Shown here: positions 11,320-23,467 of the stretch, piece after piece
How the letters are laid out: every line of letters starts with the position of its first letter
Position numbering within the stretch: position 1 is the first letter of the stretch
Assembly: GCA_003255065.1 (NCBI GenBank)
Contig: QAOA01005271.1
Location: 546,006 to 610,005 of the forward strand
DNA length: 64,000 nt
Source: Cercis canadensis
Taxonomy: Eukaryota; Streptophyta; Magnoliopsida; Fabales; Fabaceae
Direction: 5' to 3'
Notes under the pieces: generated by a model
What the model saw: the letters and a program-made list of their open reading frames with translations, nothing else
Databases searched by the model: none
What the model was told of the DNA's origin: nothing
Program-made: the position numbers and the translations under genes

Positions 11320-11972
11320 ATGGATTCTTCTTCAGGAACTAAGGTTCATGAGAACAACGAAAGCCTTGGCCAGCCTGATTTCTACCAGAACGTCGTCGTA
11401 ATGAGGCACGGTGATCGCATCGACAACTTCGAGCCCTTGTGGGTGTCCACGGCGGCCAGGCCTTGGGATCCGCCGCTGGTCCGTCAGGGTTTGGTTCGGG
11501 CCTTCTGCACGGGTCGAAAGTTCCGGAACACTCTCGGGTTCCCAATCCACTGGGTCTTCGTCTCCCCCTTCCTCCGCTGCGTTCAGACCGCCAAGGAAGT
11601 CGTCTCTGCTCTCTGCGCCGTTAACGATGACCCCACAGTCGAAACCGGCGACGGCGTTTCCATTGATCCTTCCAAAGTCAAGGTTAGATTCATTCTATAT
11701 CTATGCTTTCCCTTTGATGAGTGTGTGTTTGGGATTTCTAGAAGTTATGGTTTTACCTGTTATTTTGATTTAAATTGCACTGCAATACCATTAGAAAATG
11801 TTGAAATTGCTTGATTAGGCTTGGAATTATGATATGAATTTGAGATATGATGGCTGTTGATTGTTATCATGTCAATTTGGCCAAATATTGCCATCTTTAT
11901 GGTACAATTTTTTTTAGGTTTAAATGTACTGCAAGTCCTATAGTTTGAATAAATTTTGAATCAAGTCCCTAT

Positions 11973-12070
<98 letters not shown>

Positions 12071-14483
12071 TTTTTTTTTTTTTTTTTTCTTTTGGAGTCT
12101 TTATAGTTAAATTTTTTTAATTAGGTCATTGCTATCACCTTTGATTATAATTCCATTAATTTAGTGCTAACATAGCAAATGATTTGTCTATATGGTAATA
12201 AAAGAAGTTGACATGGTGTCAAAATAGCACAAAAATTGTTATATCAAATTTTGGCTCAAAAAAGTGCATAAAAAAGTTGATGAGGTGACAATTTTTGTGT
12301 CATTTTGGCGTTACATCAGTTTCTTTTATTGCCACATAGACGAGTCGTTTGCCATGTTAGCACTAAACTGACGGATTTATAACTGGGGATGACAGCAAGG
12401 ACCCAATTAAAAAAAAAAAATTTAACTATAAAGATCCTAAAAGAGGGAAAAAAAAATTATAGGGACTTGATTCAAAATTTGTCCAAACTATAGGGACTCG
12501 CAGTATATTTAAACCTTTTTTTTAATATAAATATATGATTGTGCTTAGTATAAATTAAGTCTGATTTTTCTTACCAATTGCTAATAAGGATGAGGATATT
12601 CTTGTAAAATGATTCTTTTTAACTGGGCTAGTAGCAGTTGCAAGTTGGTTATTCTTTTGAAAATTTCAGAGTAATTGGTTGGACAAAAACTATTTGAACT
12701 ATAATACATACGCCATCTGAAGGGTATGTGAGATTTTGTTCATTTTTACCTTTCATCCTTCTAGTAGTTCGGTTTTGGACTACGGTGTTGCGCTAATGAC
12801 AATGTGTAATCTTTCTTTATTGATAGTTACCCAATAGCTATTCATGTGTTCAATTAATTATCTGCAGAGTACACTATTGGTGAAATGATTTTGAGAATTT
12901 GAAGTAGATTAGGGTGGTAATAGCTTTCTATCTTTGGTTTTGTTTCCATGTTGTGGGTTTTGCTAAGAGCATGTTCATAGTAACTTGGTTAGATATATTA
13001 CCATAAAGCATTCCCTTACTAACAAAGAAGCATCAATAGAAAATGACTTTTAGCTTACCTCTTATAGAAGTTTCTAAAAATTTTGTGACTGATTCAACAG
13101 TATAAATTTCAGTTTAGAACAACACCATGCCTTGTGATATTCAAGAGTGGTTCTTGCAGTATAGCAAGGGCCATACTTGTCCCTTACCATACTTGTCCCT
13201 TAGTTGCAATTGCCAGGCATTAATCCTTCTTACATGCTATTCTAGTCACTATTTCTCTAAACAAGAGCTATAATTCTATCCGCAGCGAAGTCACAGATAC
13301 ATTATTAGATGGATAGATGTCGAAACTTTAGATTCTGATGAGTCTTATGACAGATTTACCTGTAAATGGTTGCTACACCGGATGATTATCTTGATTTGCC
13401 TACTTTGGATGTTTGAAAGATACTGAGTTAATATTCTGGACTTGGGCTTAACGGTGAAAATTGCATGAATAAACATATTGAAAAGAAATGGGTGTGTGTA
13501 ATATGTAGAATGGAGAGATTTAGGAATGTAATTCTATGCAGTGTCTCTAGTTTATGTACATACAACATGTCTTACAAATTCTGATTACTACTCATTTATA
13601 TAGATCAGTCATTAAGATGCTAAACTTCTCTCCTCCTTCTCTCCCTTCAATTGTTGCAGGTGTCTGTGGAATATGGATTGTGCGAGATGATGAGCAGCGG
13701 AGCTATCCGTCTTGAGTTGACTCCTAAAGATGGAAATTGGGGTTTTGATGTCTCAGAGTGTGAAGCCATGCTCCCAGCTGGGACAGTGGATAATAATGTG
13801 GAAAGGGTGTATGAAGAGGTAAAGTAACTTAATATTTTTCAGTTGAGAATTTGTTGGCTGTTAAAGATTCATGTAAATACAGAAGATTATTGTGGCTGAT
13901 GAAGGCTTTTCTGATTGATAAACTCTAGTTGCCCAAGTGGGAAGAGCCTGTTGCAGGCACAAAGGCTAGATATCAGCAAATATTTAAGGACCTGGCAGAT
14001 AAATATCCAACGGAAAATTTGTTGCTTGTCACACACGGTAAACAGTTCAATTTATTCTCTGGCAAAGGAACCTTTAGGTTGTGAATATAATCTTTTCTAC
14101 CCTTTTCCCTTGCAAAAATTATCAGTGAAATTTGAATTAAAAATAAAACAAGAGGGTTAAATTGAACCAGTTAGTAAAATGCTTGGAGAAACTGCCTTTT
14201 ATTTGTTTGGAAGAGTATGAGAAGCTTTTCCTTAGTCGTTGGATTGCTAATGAATGGCACTTTTGCAGGGGAAGGAGTTGGGGTGGCTCTTCATTCATTC
14301 TTGAAGGGTGCTACTGTATATGAAGTAGACTACTGTGCACATGTAGAACTTAGACGCCCTATTTTCAAGAAAGATCAGTGCTTTCTTCCAGGGGAATTTG
14401 ATGTAGTTATTCATACTGGTCAAACCGGCGTTGGTTATATCCTCCCAGATGCGTCGAGCAATGAAGTCAGTCAAACTTCATAA
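11320..14483 (+). CDS. Phosphoglycerate-mutase-family (histidine phosphatase) protein
   Basis: Four exons, 11320-11682, 13660-13818, 13929-14037 and 14269-14483, with GT-AG borders give a 281-residue protein. The catalytic RHG motif of the histidine phosphatase superfamily is in NVVVMRHGDRIDNFEP (RHG at about residues 29-31). The sequence FVSPFLRCVQTAKEV is the usual second motif, and LLLVTHGEGVGV near residue 209 carries the second catalytic histidine. The length and the PLWVSTAARPWDPPL segment match plant proteins annotated as phosphoglycerate mutase family. That label is structural only: the class includes broad phosphatases, and the true substrate here is unknown. The first intron is 2 kb and carries a foldback MITE. 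A poly-A tract with an N lies just before the start codon, so the leader is badly assembled. The neighbouring DUO1 gene is convergent. Confidence 0.9.
11908..12524. mobile_element. Mutator-type foldback MITE in an intron (element 11917-12515)
   Basis: The ends are long inverted repeats: GGTTTAAATGTACTGCAAGT on the left matches the reverse complement of the right end (GGTTTAAATATACTGCGAGT), and the similarity continues more than 60 bases inward. A 9-base TTTTTTTTA stands on both sides (11908-11916 and 12516-12524), the duplication length of Mutator-like elements, although a T-rich duplication is weak evidence by itself. The centre holds another mirror-image pair (GTTGACATGGTGTC against a matching region near 12290). 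It has no coding capacity. Confidence 0.8.
11975..12088. repeat. Poly-T run of about 110 bases
   Basis: Almost uninterrupted T's, with single G and C breaks near its right end, inside the left arm of the foldback element. The true length is probably uncertain because polymerase slippage and assembly both fail on such runs. Confidence 0.9.
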
Positions 14484-14704
14484 GAATAATTAAGCATACA
14501 CTGCATTCTTACTGTACTCCTGCGGCCATTTTTCGTCAGCATCCTCCAATCTTTGTAGATGCTGATTAGAACTCAGTTGCCAAGAACAGCATGATCCTTC
14601 ATTCATCTTATCTTTGTATTGATTTGAATAGTGAAGAGGGGAGAAAAAAGAAGTAAAAATAAGGTGATAATTGTTTTTTCCCATTTTCTTCAAGATAAGT
14701 TGAA

Positions 14705-15069
14705 CTTAAACTTTGTTTATCTGTATGTTACAATTATAAAATTTGTCTGTTACAACATGCAATAAGCTGGAAAAGGCACAAGAAATTCAACATCCTTGGA
14801 TTTTTTTTTTTAACCTTCTATTTGTATATATGGAATAGTGTGGTAGAAAAAAAGAAAGGAATTACTTGTTCTATTCTGTGTTCTAANCTTAAACTTTGTT
14901 TATTTGTATGTTACAATTATAAAATTTGTCTGTTACAACATGCAATAAGCTGGAAAAGGCACAAGAAATTCAACATCCTTGGATTTTTTTTTTTAACCTT
15001 CTATTTGTATATATGGAATAGTGTGGTAGAAAAAAAGAAAGGAATTACTTGTTCTATTCTGTGTTCTAA
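14705..15069. repeat. 182-base direct repeat joined by one N (probable assembly duplicate)
   Basis: 14705-14886 and 14888-15069 are the same 182 bases with about one difference, separated only by an N. This lies in the 3' flank of the phosphatase gene. Reading frames through it are artefacts. Confidence 0.9.
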
Positions 15070-15548
15070 GGAACAAACGTTCGAGAAAGGTGGAATTTAC
15101 CAGGTTTTCCACTAGACATTGTTTTTCTTTATTCCCTTCTGGGATAAAAACGAATTTAGTACTGAGTATGATCTTCCTTGCCTTAGGGAACAAGCAATGG
15201 ACAAATGTATAGAGCTCACACTAATGACAGTGACTAACCTCTATCATAGTTCGTTTTCATTCATCATCCCTAAACAACTACAATGTATGGACGAAAAGTA
15301 TTCATAAGCTTCAGACAACTAGGGAAATCAGCTAAATCTCTATAATGCTACAACATTATGGTCGTCAGTAACAGCAACAATATGGACAATTGCAATTTAT
15401 ATGTTTTGGAGTCCCCACAGATATCAAGAATTTCAAGCTACAATTAGTGGCCAAATTCTAAATGCTACATATAATTTCCAGCGCACAACTGCAAGAATAC
15501 AACACACGTACACACAATTACACAAGCTCAATGACATAACCATGAAAG

Positions 15549-16969
15549 TCAGAGCTCTGGTGGGATTGGAGGAGGCAGAAGAGGCTCCATTTTTTCAAAC
15601 ATGTCTTCTGGGAAGTCATCAAAGAAGCTCTCTGCGTTTGCTGGATTATGAATTACATCCCTTGTCCCCATTCTGCAGCTTCCTAATGGCTCAAATGAAG
15701 AGAGCCCAAAGGGAAACTGTGATCCTATTTCGAGTTCATATTGATCCAGAGGGCCAAAGACATCATTGAAATTTTCCTCATCAGTCCTGGCTATGAGGTC
15801 TTGGTTTTCCATTGGGAATGTGAGATCTGTCTCCGGTTGTGGGATCTGATGGAAAAGAATCTGTGAGCTTGTGTCTGTTGTCGCATAGCTATCATCAATA
15901 GCAGTAAGAGTAAACTCTTGTTTAACTACGCTTGTGTCAGAAGCAAGCATGTTGGAGTTTATAAGATCTGGTAATGCCACCATTTTGATCTCCTCAGGAT
16001 TCTCAATGCAGGCTGCTGGTGACCATGGCTGAGCCTTAGGCGATGATTCTCCCTCTGATGAAGAACTGAACTTGGGAGCCTAAAAATTAACAAATAGTTC
16101 TGTAAATGTAAATAATTGCAGTAAAATAACATCATTGCCCACATTTTTACTCACTTTCCAGGGACAGTATTTTCGAGGCAAGTAATTTATGGCTTAAGAA
16201 CATATGAAACTAAAGCAGAAAATTAACAAGATTCTCTCTTAAGAAGAGCATAGAAAGAGAAAACTAAAAGCCCAGAATTCAGGCAAAGTACGAAATAGAA
16301 AATATATAATTCCAAAATATAACAGTGAGATCGAGAAGACTCTATTCAGAAATTATATTAATAACTTCACTAATCATAATTCATGATGTATCCCTTCCAT
16401 TTATTCACCTCCAAGGCAGGAACATCATGAAAAGTGGCCACTTTAGTCTTGTTCTTCTGGGATTTTGAGGATGTTGCTGGTGTCTGCAGAATCCTAGCCA
16501 GTCTCTTCTGCCTGCTACTCCAGAAATTCTTGACATCATTGTCTGTTCTCCCTGGCAAGTACGACGCAATCCTCGCCCATTTGTTCCCAAATTCTGCCTG
16601 CAACTCTATCACCACCCTCTCTTCCTCCAATGAAAATTTGCACCCACTTGGAGAAAAAAAAAATTCAGAGAAAACCCATCAAAATCAAATACGCCAACAA
16701 CGAAAAAACCAGTCTTTTTGTAATTTCATCAAACACTATTGAGACAAAAACACATTATGCAGAGAATGAGAATGTGATGCTTACTTCTTGAGATTTGGTC
16801 TAAGCTTATTGACCCAACGAAGACGGCAAGATTTGCCAGTCCTTTGAAGAAGGCCTTTGGATCGAATGGAGCTCCAATCTCTGGGACCATACTTGTTGAC
16901 ATGGTTTATGAGAATCTCATCTTCCTCTGCTTTCCATGGCCCTTTTGTTATAGGCTCTTGTCCACTCAT
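15549..16969 (-). CDS. DUO1: DUO1-type R2R3 MYB transcription factor (male germline regulator)
   Basis: Three exons (16969-16785, 16646-16409, 16079-15549) give 317 residues. R2 is at about 8-58 (KGPWKAEEDEILINHVNKYG, then RDWSSIRSKGLLQRTGKSCR) and R3 at about 62-112 (GNKWARIASYLPGRTDNDVK). The junction LRPNLKN-GCKFSLEEE has the extra lysine compared with ordinary R2R3 MYBs that marks DUO1 proteins. The acidic C-terminus ESFFDDFPEDMFEKMEPL matches the conserved tail of Arabidopsis DUO POLLEN 1 (MYB125). Known role in the family: a nuclear activator made only in the generative cell and sperm of pollen, needed for their division and differentiation. The start is taken at MSGQEPITKG because the frame upstream has no ATG. 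It is transcribed towards the phosphatase gene, the two stop codons being about 1.07 kb apart. Confidence 0.92.
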
Positions 16970-18429
16970 AATACCGCACTTGAACCCCAATTAAGAAACT
17001 TGTTTAAATTCAGGTTCAATTGCTTATCTATTTTTGAAAAGCCTCAACTTTCTAGAGTTTCTGCAATCTCTGTGTTTTTTTTCTCTGTCTCTCTCGCAGT
17101 GTGTGTTATGTAAGATTGTTCTTCTTGTGTTGTGTTGTGTGTGTGGCCTGCGACGGTTAAGACCGGTTATTTCCCCCACTAAGAAGCCCACGTTTCCTAA
17201 ATTTTCTGAATTTGAAAACGAGGTGGTGAAACTACGAAATTGGCCCTCAAGTATCGGCGGGAAAGAGAACGTGATAGACTGGGAGAGTGGGTTTGCATCA
17301 CTTGGGCTTATTCGGTTGAATCCGACCCATTCATTGGATATCCAGTGGCGGGAAATATGAACACACTACTTAAATCACAAATAATTTAAGGTAAGTTATA
17401 ATTTAGGGGAATTCTATGATACTACGTAAGTATGCTATACTACACTAACGTGACAAACATATATAATTTTTATATTTTATTATATATAAAATATAATTTA
17501 TTTAATTTTTTAAACAAACTTAAAAATAGTTAATTTGTACACATGTCATTCATTTATTANCATATCATTCATTTATTGGTTATTTTTGTGTAGTATGACA
17601 TACTATATAAATATTAAAAGTATTTAAGAAACCTCCTAAAATATAACATGTGTATTATTTTTTACATATCAGCACCTCATCCTCCCTCTCTATATTCACC
17701 TTTGTTATCTCAATTTTCTCTGATCCTTTGCTCCGTCCAAAACCAAAATCAAAACCAAAGCCCCAATTTCCAGAACATTCCAACTCCATCCAAAACCAAA
17801 GCCCCAATTTTCACCATTACCAATGCAAAAAAGAGAACCAGAGAAGAAGAAAGGAAACATCATAGTAGTTCGAAAATTTAGACAATCTATTAGTAGGAAA
17901 AGAAAGAAAGAGGAAGGTAGAGATTAAGAGGGAGAAAAGAACGAAGAGGGTGGTGCCAGGTTTGGGAAAGATGGGTTGCAGAGGCAGAAGTAGAAAAAAA
18001 GCCTCAATATTGTCGGTGGCGTTGTAGAGAAGAGAGGGACTATCGGTGGCATGGGGGAGAAAGAGAAATCTATAATGGGTTAGAGGTGATTTTTTGGCAT
18101 GAGAATGACCAAATTTGGCACTAGTTCTGGCGTGAGGAAGACCAGAATTGGCTGGTTCTTTACCGGTGGTGGTAAACAGAGCNTACATAAATACTAAAAG
18201 TATCTAAAAAATCTCCTATAATTTATATTAAAATTTTAAAATCAATGAATAGGTAGGTCATAATTATTTTTAATTTTTATTTGTATCTGACAAATAATTC
18301 TTACACTTCAGAGTGTAAAAGTTGTACCGTGTGTGGGCATGCCCCATCAAAGTTGGCCATGCAGAAAGCACTTTTTGAAGCAAAGCTTATACAAAGCTCT
18401 GAATGTGTGGTGATGTTCATTATGTGTAG
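16970..18429. other. DUO1 upstream region and repeats, no gene supported
   Basis: The region holds the promoter side of the DUO1 gene, a MITE and a stretch of simple C/A- and G/A-rich sequence. Frames on both strands here overlap each other and show no family motif. Confidence 0.4.
17398..17640. mobile_element. Small MITE with imperfect inverted ends
   Basis: The left end ATAATTTAGGGGAATTCTAT and the reverse complement of the right end, ATATTTTAGGAGGTTTCTTA, agree well, and both run into a block ending CATACTACAC or CTATACTACAC. A third copy of the right end lies at about 18184-18235 beside an N. Target duplications were not resolved, and two single N's (17560, 18183) disturb the region. Confidence 0.5.
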
Positions 18430-18585
18430 GGGAATAATCGCAAGCTCTTTGACACCGCATCTTTTTCATGGATTGCCGAACACTCCCTCGATAGGATGGG
18501 AAAGACACAGAAGGAAGCTGATATGAAGAACCGATCGAGAGGGATGATGATACCCATTACTAATACTAATCCCACCAAAAAGTAA
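18430..18585 (+). other. Possible terminal exon, unrecognised
   Basis: After an AG at 18428-18429 a frame of 51 codons runs to TAA at 18583-18585. It starts GNNRKLFDTASFSWIAEHSL and then has a basic segment KTQKEADMKNRSRG. It has a protein-like composition but no ATG of its own at the start. I found no partner exon with a clean donor nearby, though 18281-18420 in another frame is also open. It may be a gene remnant. Confidence 0.25.
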
Positions 18586-18609
18586 CTACAAAACTCAGTT
18601 TAGTTGGGA

Positions 18610-19612
18610 CTTTTTTCCCTCTAAAGATAAGGCATTTCAGCTAACTTGGGAGTTTAATTGATGATCATTTCATGATTCCAACATGATCTTTATATATATA
18701 GGTAAATTATAGCTCTTAGTACTTTTGAAGAGCTACTTCGGTATTGGGGCTTTTAGAACAAATGAGTAACTTTAAGTCACTAAATTCATAGTAAAGGTCT
18801 CTTCGCTTGGCTTTGAAGTTGAGCTTTTGAAACTTCTTACCAACGTGATTGTATATGAGGGTATTTGATCGTTTAATTTCCTATATATATAGTTACATTT
18901 TAGATTTAGATTCAGTCATATTACAAAATTTATGTTATAAAAAAATATTGATGTGACAGTACATAGTCAATAGTTTATATGAGTTTTAAATTAAATACAT
19001 AGTTAAAATTTTCACACAAGTAATGTGACATGACATATCCAAATTCTTACACTTCAGTGAAATTATTAGCCATTAAAGTTCACAAAATATGCTTCGTCTT
19101 GATTCTTTTCCTTCCCACCAAAGATAAGGCATTTAAGTTAACTTGGGAGTTTAATTGATGATCATTTCATGATTCCAACATGATCTTTATATATATAGGT
19201 AAATTATAGCTCTTAGTACTTTTGAAGAGCTACTTCGGTATTGGGGCTTTTAGAACAAATGAGTAACTTCAAGTCACTAAATTCATAGTAAAGGTCTCTT
19301 CGCTTGGCTTTGAAGTTAAGCTTTTGAAACTTCTTACCAATGTGACTGTGTATGAGGGTAGTTGATCGTTTAATTTTCTATATAGTTACATTTCATATTT
19401 GAATCTAGTCATATTACAAAATTTATGTTATAGAAAAATACTGATGTGATAGTACAGAGTCAATAGTTTATATGAGTTTTAAATTAAATACACAATTAAA
19501 ATTTTCACATGAGTAATGTGACATGACAGATCTAAATCCTTACACTTCAGTGAAATTACAAGGAATTAGCCATTCAAGTTCACAAAATATGCTTGGTCTT
19601 GATTCTTTTCCT
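18610..19612. repeat. Tandem duplication of a ~498-base unit (two copies)
   Basis: 18613-19111 and 19112-19612 are direct copies, offset about 498 bases, with scattered substitutions and a few indels (for example in the TATATATA run). No N separates them and the differences are spread along the length, so this looks like a real duplication rather than an assembly overlap. The unit has no recognisable coding content. Confidence 0.85.
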
Positions 19613-21202
19613 AACGATGTTTCAGTTTACCGATGCAATTGTTCGTTGACAGAATCAAAATTATGGAATCCATTGTATAAGTGGGATATATAATATATAT
19701 TCTGCTTCCTTGAATATATATTAGAACAAATTAGTAGAATTTAAGTAAGCAATATTATAGCTTTCAAGTTTCAACTCTACATTTATTGATTGATCTCACT
19801 TCCTGTTTATCTTATTACTTGAAAGTAATGCATTCTCTTCTTTACTTGTTCTTTATTTTATTGAATTAAAAGCCCATTAGAGCTTTGTGGGAGATACTCT
19901 ATCATTTTCTTTAAACACTCTAACCTTATGATCTTAGTTACAGCATCGTAGTCCCCTGAAACTGAGTGTCTGTTATACAGATGAGAAATACAACACTTAC
20001 AACTGATTAGGTGATGCAACAAACATCAGTTACTTAGGTGTGTGAGGATTTAAGTAGATAGTAAGATGATTGTCTAATAAGGGATATTAATTTTCTTTTC
20101 GCGTTTCTAAGAAAAAATCTATAATGATATAAGGCCTTGAATTTGGAGTTCTCATTTATATATTACACGAGAGGAATATTTTTCATTTGGTGAATTTTAC
20201 TATAAATTCGAACTTAATATTTCTATATTAATTTTATTAAATAAAAACGGTCTATTAGGCTTCTATATATACAAGAATATTTTCTTTCTCTTGTTTACCA
20301 AAATATGAAAAAAAAATTATAGTAAGAATACATGAAATACTTATTCAATAAAAACATATATTCTATAACGATTTTTTTTAGTTAAAAGCATATAATACTC
20401 GTAAAAAATGTATTCATATTTTTTCTTTGAAATATATCTTTGACCCTTTTTAGTGAAAAAAAAAATTATATGGTACTCGTAAATAACTTTTATCCTCTAA
20501 TAGTCATCACGTATAGCACTTACTACAAATGTTTTCATTACAAATCTTAAACATTTATGATGTTTTTGTTTCCTCATTTTTCTTAAACTTTTATTGAAAC
20601 TTCCCTAAAATTAACCATTTATGGTTCGTATATTTTGTTTCTAGATGTCTGTTAAAATTGTTAGAAAAAATAATAATAATTATAAATGACCTTTTTGGTC
20701 CAGATTCTACCCATGTGTCCACTAGCCTATTTTGTAAAGATGAATGTACAATCCTAGTACTAATGACCCACAAAACAACAGATTAGCCAACAAAAACAAA
20801 AGCAACGAAACAATAAGAATAGATAGCCGAAGATATAGCCAAAATTGTTCTCCCTTTAAAAAGTTCCCATGTGTAGATGAGAGACATTCCTACCAAACTA
20901 TTCACTATTCAAACAGCATATATAACCCACAGTTTTGCTCGCAAAACCCAGAATCCAAAACCCATATCTATGAGCCCAGCTAAGCCACTCTTCAAGGACT
21001 ATACATATAAAACCATTGGCCACTAAGCTCCAAATACGACTAATTCCACTGCTTCTCCCTTGATGGACGCAGATATTTGACTTTGCCCTCCCTTCTCACT
21101 ACCTCTATCACTCTTTCTCAGTAAATCTCTGTTTTTCAGCTAATTTTATCTGATTAAGATACCCAATTTGAAAATTTACAGTTCCTCAATCACACAAAAT
21201 CA
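19613..21202. other. Intergenic; promoter and leader of CYP51 at the right side
   Basis: AT-rich with no gene recognised up to about 20.8 kb. The last 200 bases should hold the CYP51 promoter and leader. Confidence 0.45.
21006..21012 (+). promoter_or_regulatory. Likely TATA box of CYP51
   Basis: TATAAAA 190 bases before the start codon, with an ATTGG (inverted CCAAT) a few bases on. The spacing suits a leader of about 160 bases. This is inferred from sequence only. Confidence 0.5.
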
Positions 21203-23467
21203 ATGGACGTAGAAGGAAAATTTTTCAACACCGGTCTCCTCATTGTGGCTACCGTAGTAATTGCCAAGTTCATCTATGCTTTTCTAATACCCAAATCCAC
21301 AAAACGTGTCCCTCCGGTGGTGAAAACATGGCCTTTCATTGGTGGAGTGCTTCGGTTCTTGAAGGGCCCTATTGTGATGCTTCGAGAGGAGTACCCAAAA
21401 CTTGGTAGTGTCTTCACTTTGAAACTGTTTCATAAGAATGTTACTTTCCTGATTGGACCTGAGGTCTCTGCTCATTTCTTTAAAGCACCAGAATGTGATC
21501 TTAGCCAGCAGGAGGTGTACCAGTTCAATGTGCCAACTTTTGGCCCTTCTGTGGTGTTTGATGTTGATTACTCTGTGAGGCAGGAGCAGTTTCGGTTCTT
21601 CACTGAGGCTCTCAGGGTGAATAAGCTCAAGGGTTATGTGGATCAGATGGTTACTGAAGCTGAGGCAAGTGTCTCTGACTCTGATTCAGTTTTAATTGTT
21701 TGTCGCCTTTCTGGGTTTTCGCACACCAGTTTAAATGGTTGAGTTTGTGTGCTTTATTTTGCTTTGTTCATTTTGTTAATTGATATATCATATGTATGCG
21801 CATTCAATACTGCATTTGGTTTGGTGAGTTGCAACATCTGAGATGCTCTGTTTATACTATTGCTTCAGGTTTGAGTCTAGTAAATGTACCTGTTTTGTTT
21901 TTTTTTTGGTACAAAATTAGACTTTTTAGATGAGGATATAGGAAGAATTCGAACCTAGACTTCAACTTTTTTAGGAGAATATTAGACTAGTTATATTATG
22001 TGTACTTGCATATTATTTACTGTTGCACTATTTAACATATTACACTGACATAATTAGCTAGATCTGAACTGAAATAAACTCAATTGTTTTTCCTCTGTTA
22101 GCACTATTACGTTCAATCTTTTTCTTGTCGTATGAAGCATTGTGAGGCTATGGTAGGTTTATTCTAGTTAATTTTATGGTTTTACACTATACCGTGGTCC
22201 TCCTTAAATCCTACTTCACCCTTAATCTTTTCGGTCATTTTTTTTTCTTATATTTTTAATTGGATAATTATACTGCATTTAATTTGGTATTCTTATATCT
22301 TGTCTCTATAAGCTTAAGAAGCTCTTAACTTTCTTTAAGACTTGACATGCTTAATTTTAACCCATGTTTCAAAATGACATTAACTTAGCTAGGAAAGACC
22401 TCTTTGGTGTTAGCCTATTAGCTCTTCTGTGTTTCTTTATGTTGTTAACTCTTTGATTTAATTTGCAGGACTACTTCTCAAAGTGGGGATCCAGTGGTGA
22501 GGTTGATTTGAAGTATGAACTTGAGCATCTAATCATCTTAACAGCTAGTAGATGTCTCTTAGGTCGAGAAGTTCGAGAGAAGCTCTTGGATGATGTCTCT
22601 GCTTTGTTCCATGACCTCGATAATGGAATGCAACCAATAAGTGTTCTCTTTCCCTACCTTCCCATTCCGGCTCATCGCCGTCGCGATCAAGCACGCAAGA
22701 AGCTGGCTAAAATCTTTGCAGACATCATAGGATCCCGCAAAAGCAGTGGCAACTCAGAGAATGATATGCTGCAGTGCTTCATTGACTCAAAATACAAAGA
22801 TGGCCGCGCAACAACAGATGCAGAAGTCACTGGCTTGCTCATTGCTGCGCTTTTCGCAGGGCAACACACTAGCTCAATTACCTCTACTTGGACAGGAGCA
22901 TATCTCCTCTTTAACAACAAGTATCTTTCAGCTGTTTTGGAGGAGCAGAGGAAATTGATGGAGAAGCATGGCAACAGAGTTGATCATGATGTTTTGGCTG
23001 AAATGGATGTGTTGTATAGGTGCATTAAAGAAGCATTAAGACTCCATCCTCCATTGATTATGCTGCTGCGAAGCGCACACAGTGATTTTAGTGTTAAGAC
23101 ACGAGAGGGACAAGAATTTGACATTCCAAAAGGGCATGTTGTGGCGACATCGCCGGCTTTCGCGAACCGGCTAGGGTTTGTATACAAGGATCCTGAGAGG
23201 TATGATCCTGATAGGTTTGGTGTAGGAAGGGAAGAAGACAAGGTGGCAGGGGCATTTTCGTACATTTCATTTGGAGGGGGAAGGCATGGATGCCTTGGGG
23301 AACCCTTTGCTTATCTGCAGATAAAGGCAATATGGAGTCATTTGCTGAGGAATTTTGAGCTGGAGTTGGTCTCACCTTTTCCTGAGCCTGAATGGAATGC
23401 CATGGTTGTGGGTGTCAAAGGAAAAGTCATGGTCCGTTATAAGCGCCGAGACCTTTCTGTTAATTAG
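21203..23467 (+). CDS. CYP51G1: Sterol 14-alpha-demethylase (obtusifoliol 14-demethylase), CYP51G
   Basis: Two exons (21203-21664 and 22469-23467) encode 486 residues, the usual plant CYP51 size. There is an N-terminal membrane anchor (about 10-30), a proline hinge (PPVVKTWPFIGG) and the CYP51 B'-region YQFNVPTFGPSVVFDVDY. The I-helix motif AGQHTS is at about 284, the K-helix EALR at about 342 and the haem loop FGGGRHGCLG at 422-431 with Cys429. The enzyme sits in the ER membrane and removes the 14-alpha-methyl group of obtusifoliol in phytosterol synthesis, using NADPH-P450 reductase. The intron begins GCAAGT rather than GT: only a donor right after GAG (21664) restores the conserved EAEDYFSKWG, while the nearest GT would shift the frame. 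A SINE-like piece lies in the intron. Confidence 0.96.
21895..22010 (-). mobile_element. SINE-like fragment in the CYP51 intron
   Basis: On the minus strand, AGGTTCGAATTCT resembles the RNA polymerase III B box of tRNA-derived SINEs, and about 50 bases later the piece ends in ACC plus an A-tract (the T run at about 21898-21907). The A-box half is weak and no target duplication was confirmed. Confidence 0.4.

Noticed and set aside
11192-11401. Frame with a long lysine run before the phosphatase gene
   Set aside because: It is a translation of A-tracts around an N, out of frame with the real start at 11320.
15401-15769. Plus-strand frame of 122 codons
   Set aside because: Antisense to the last DUO1 exon, with no motif of its own.
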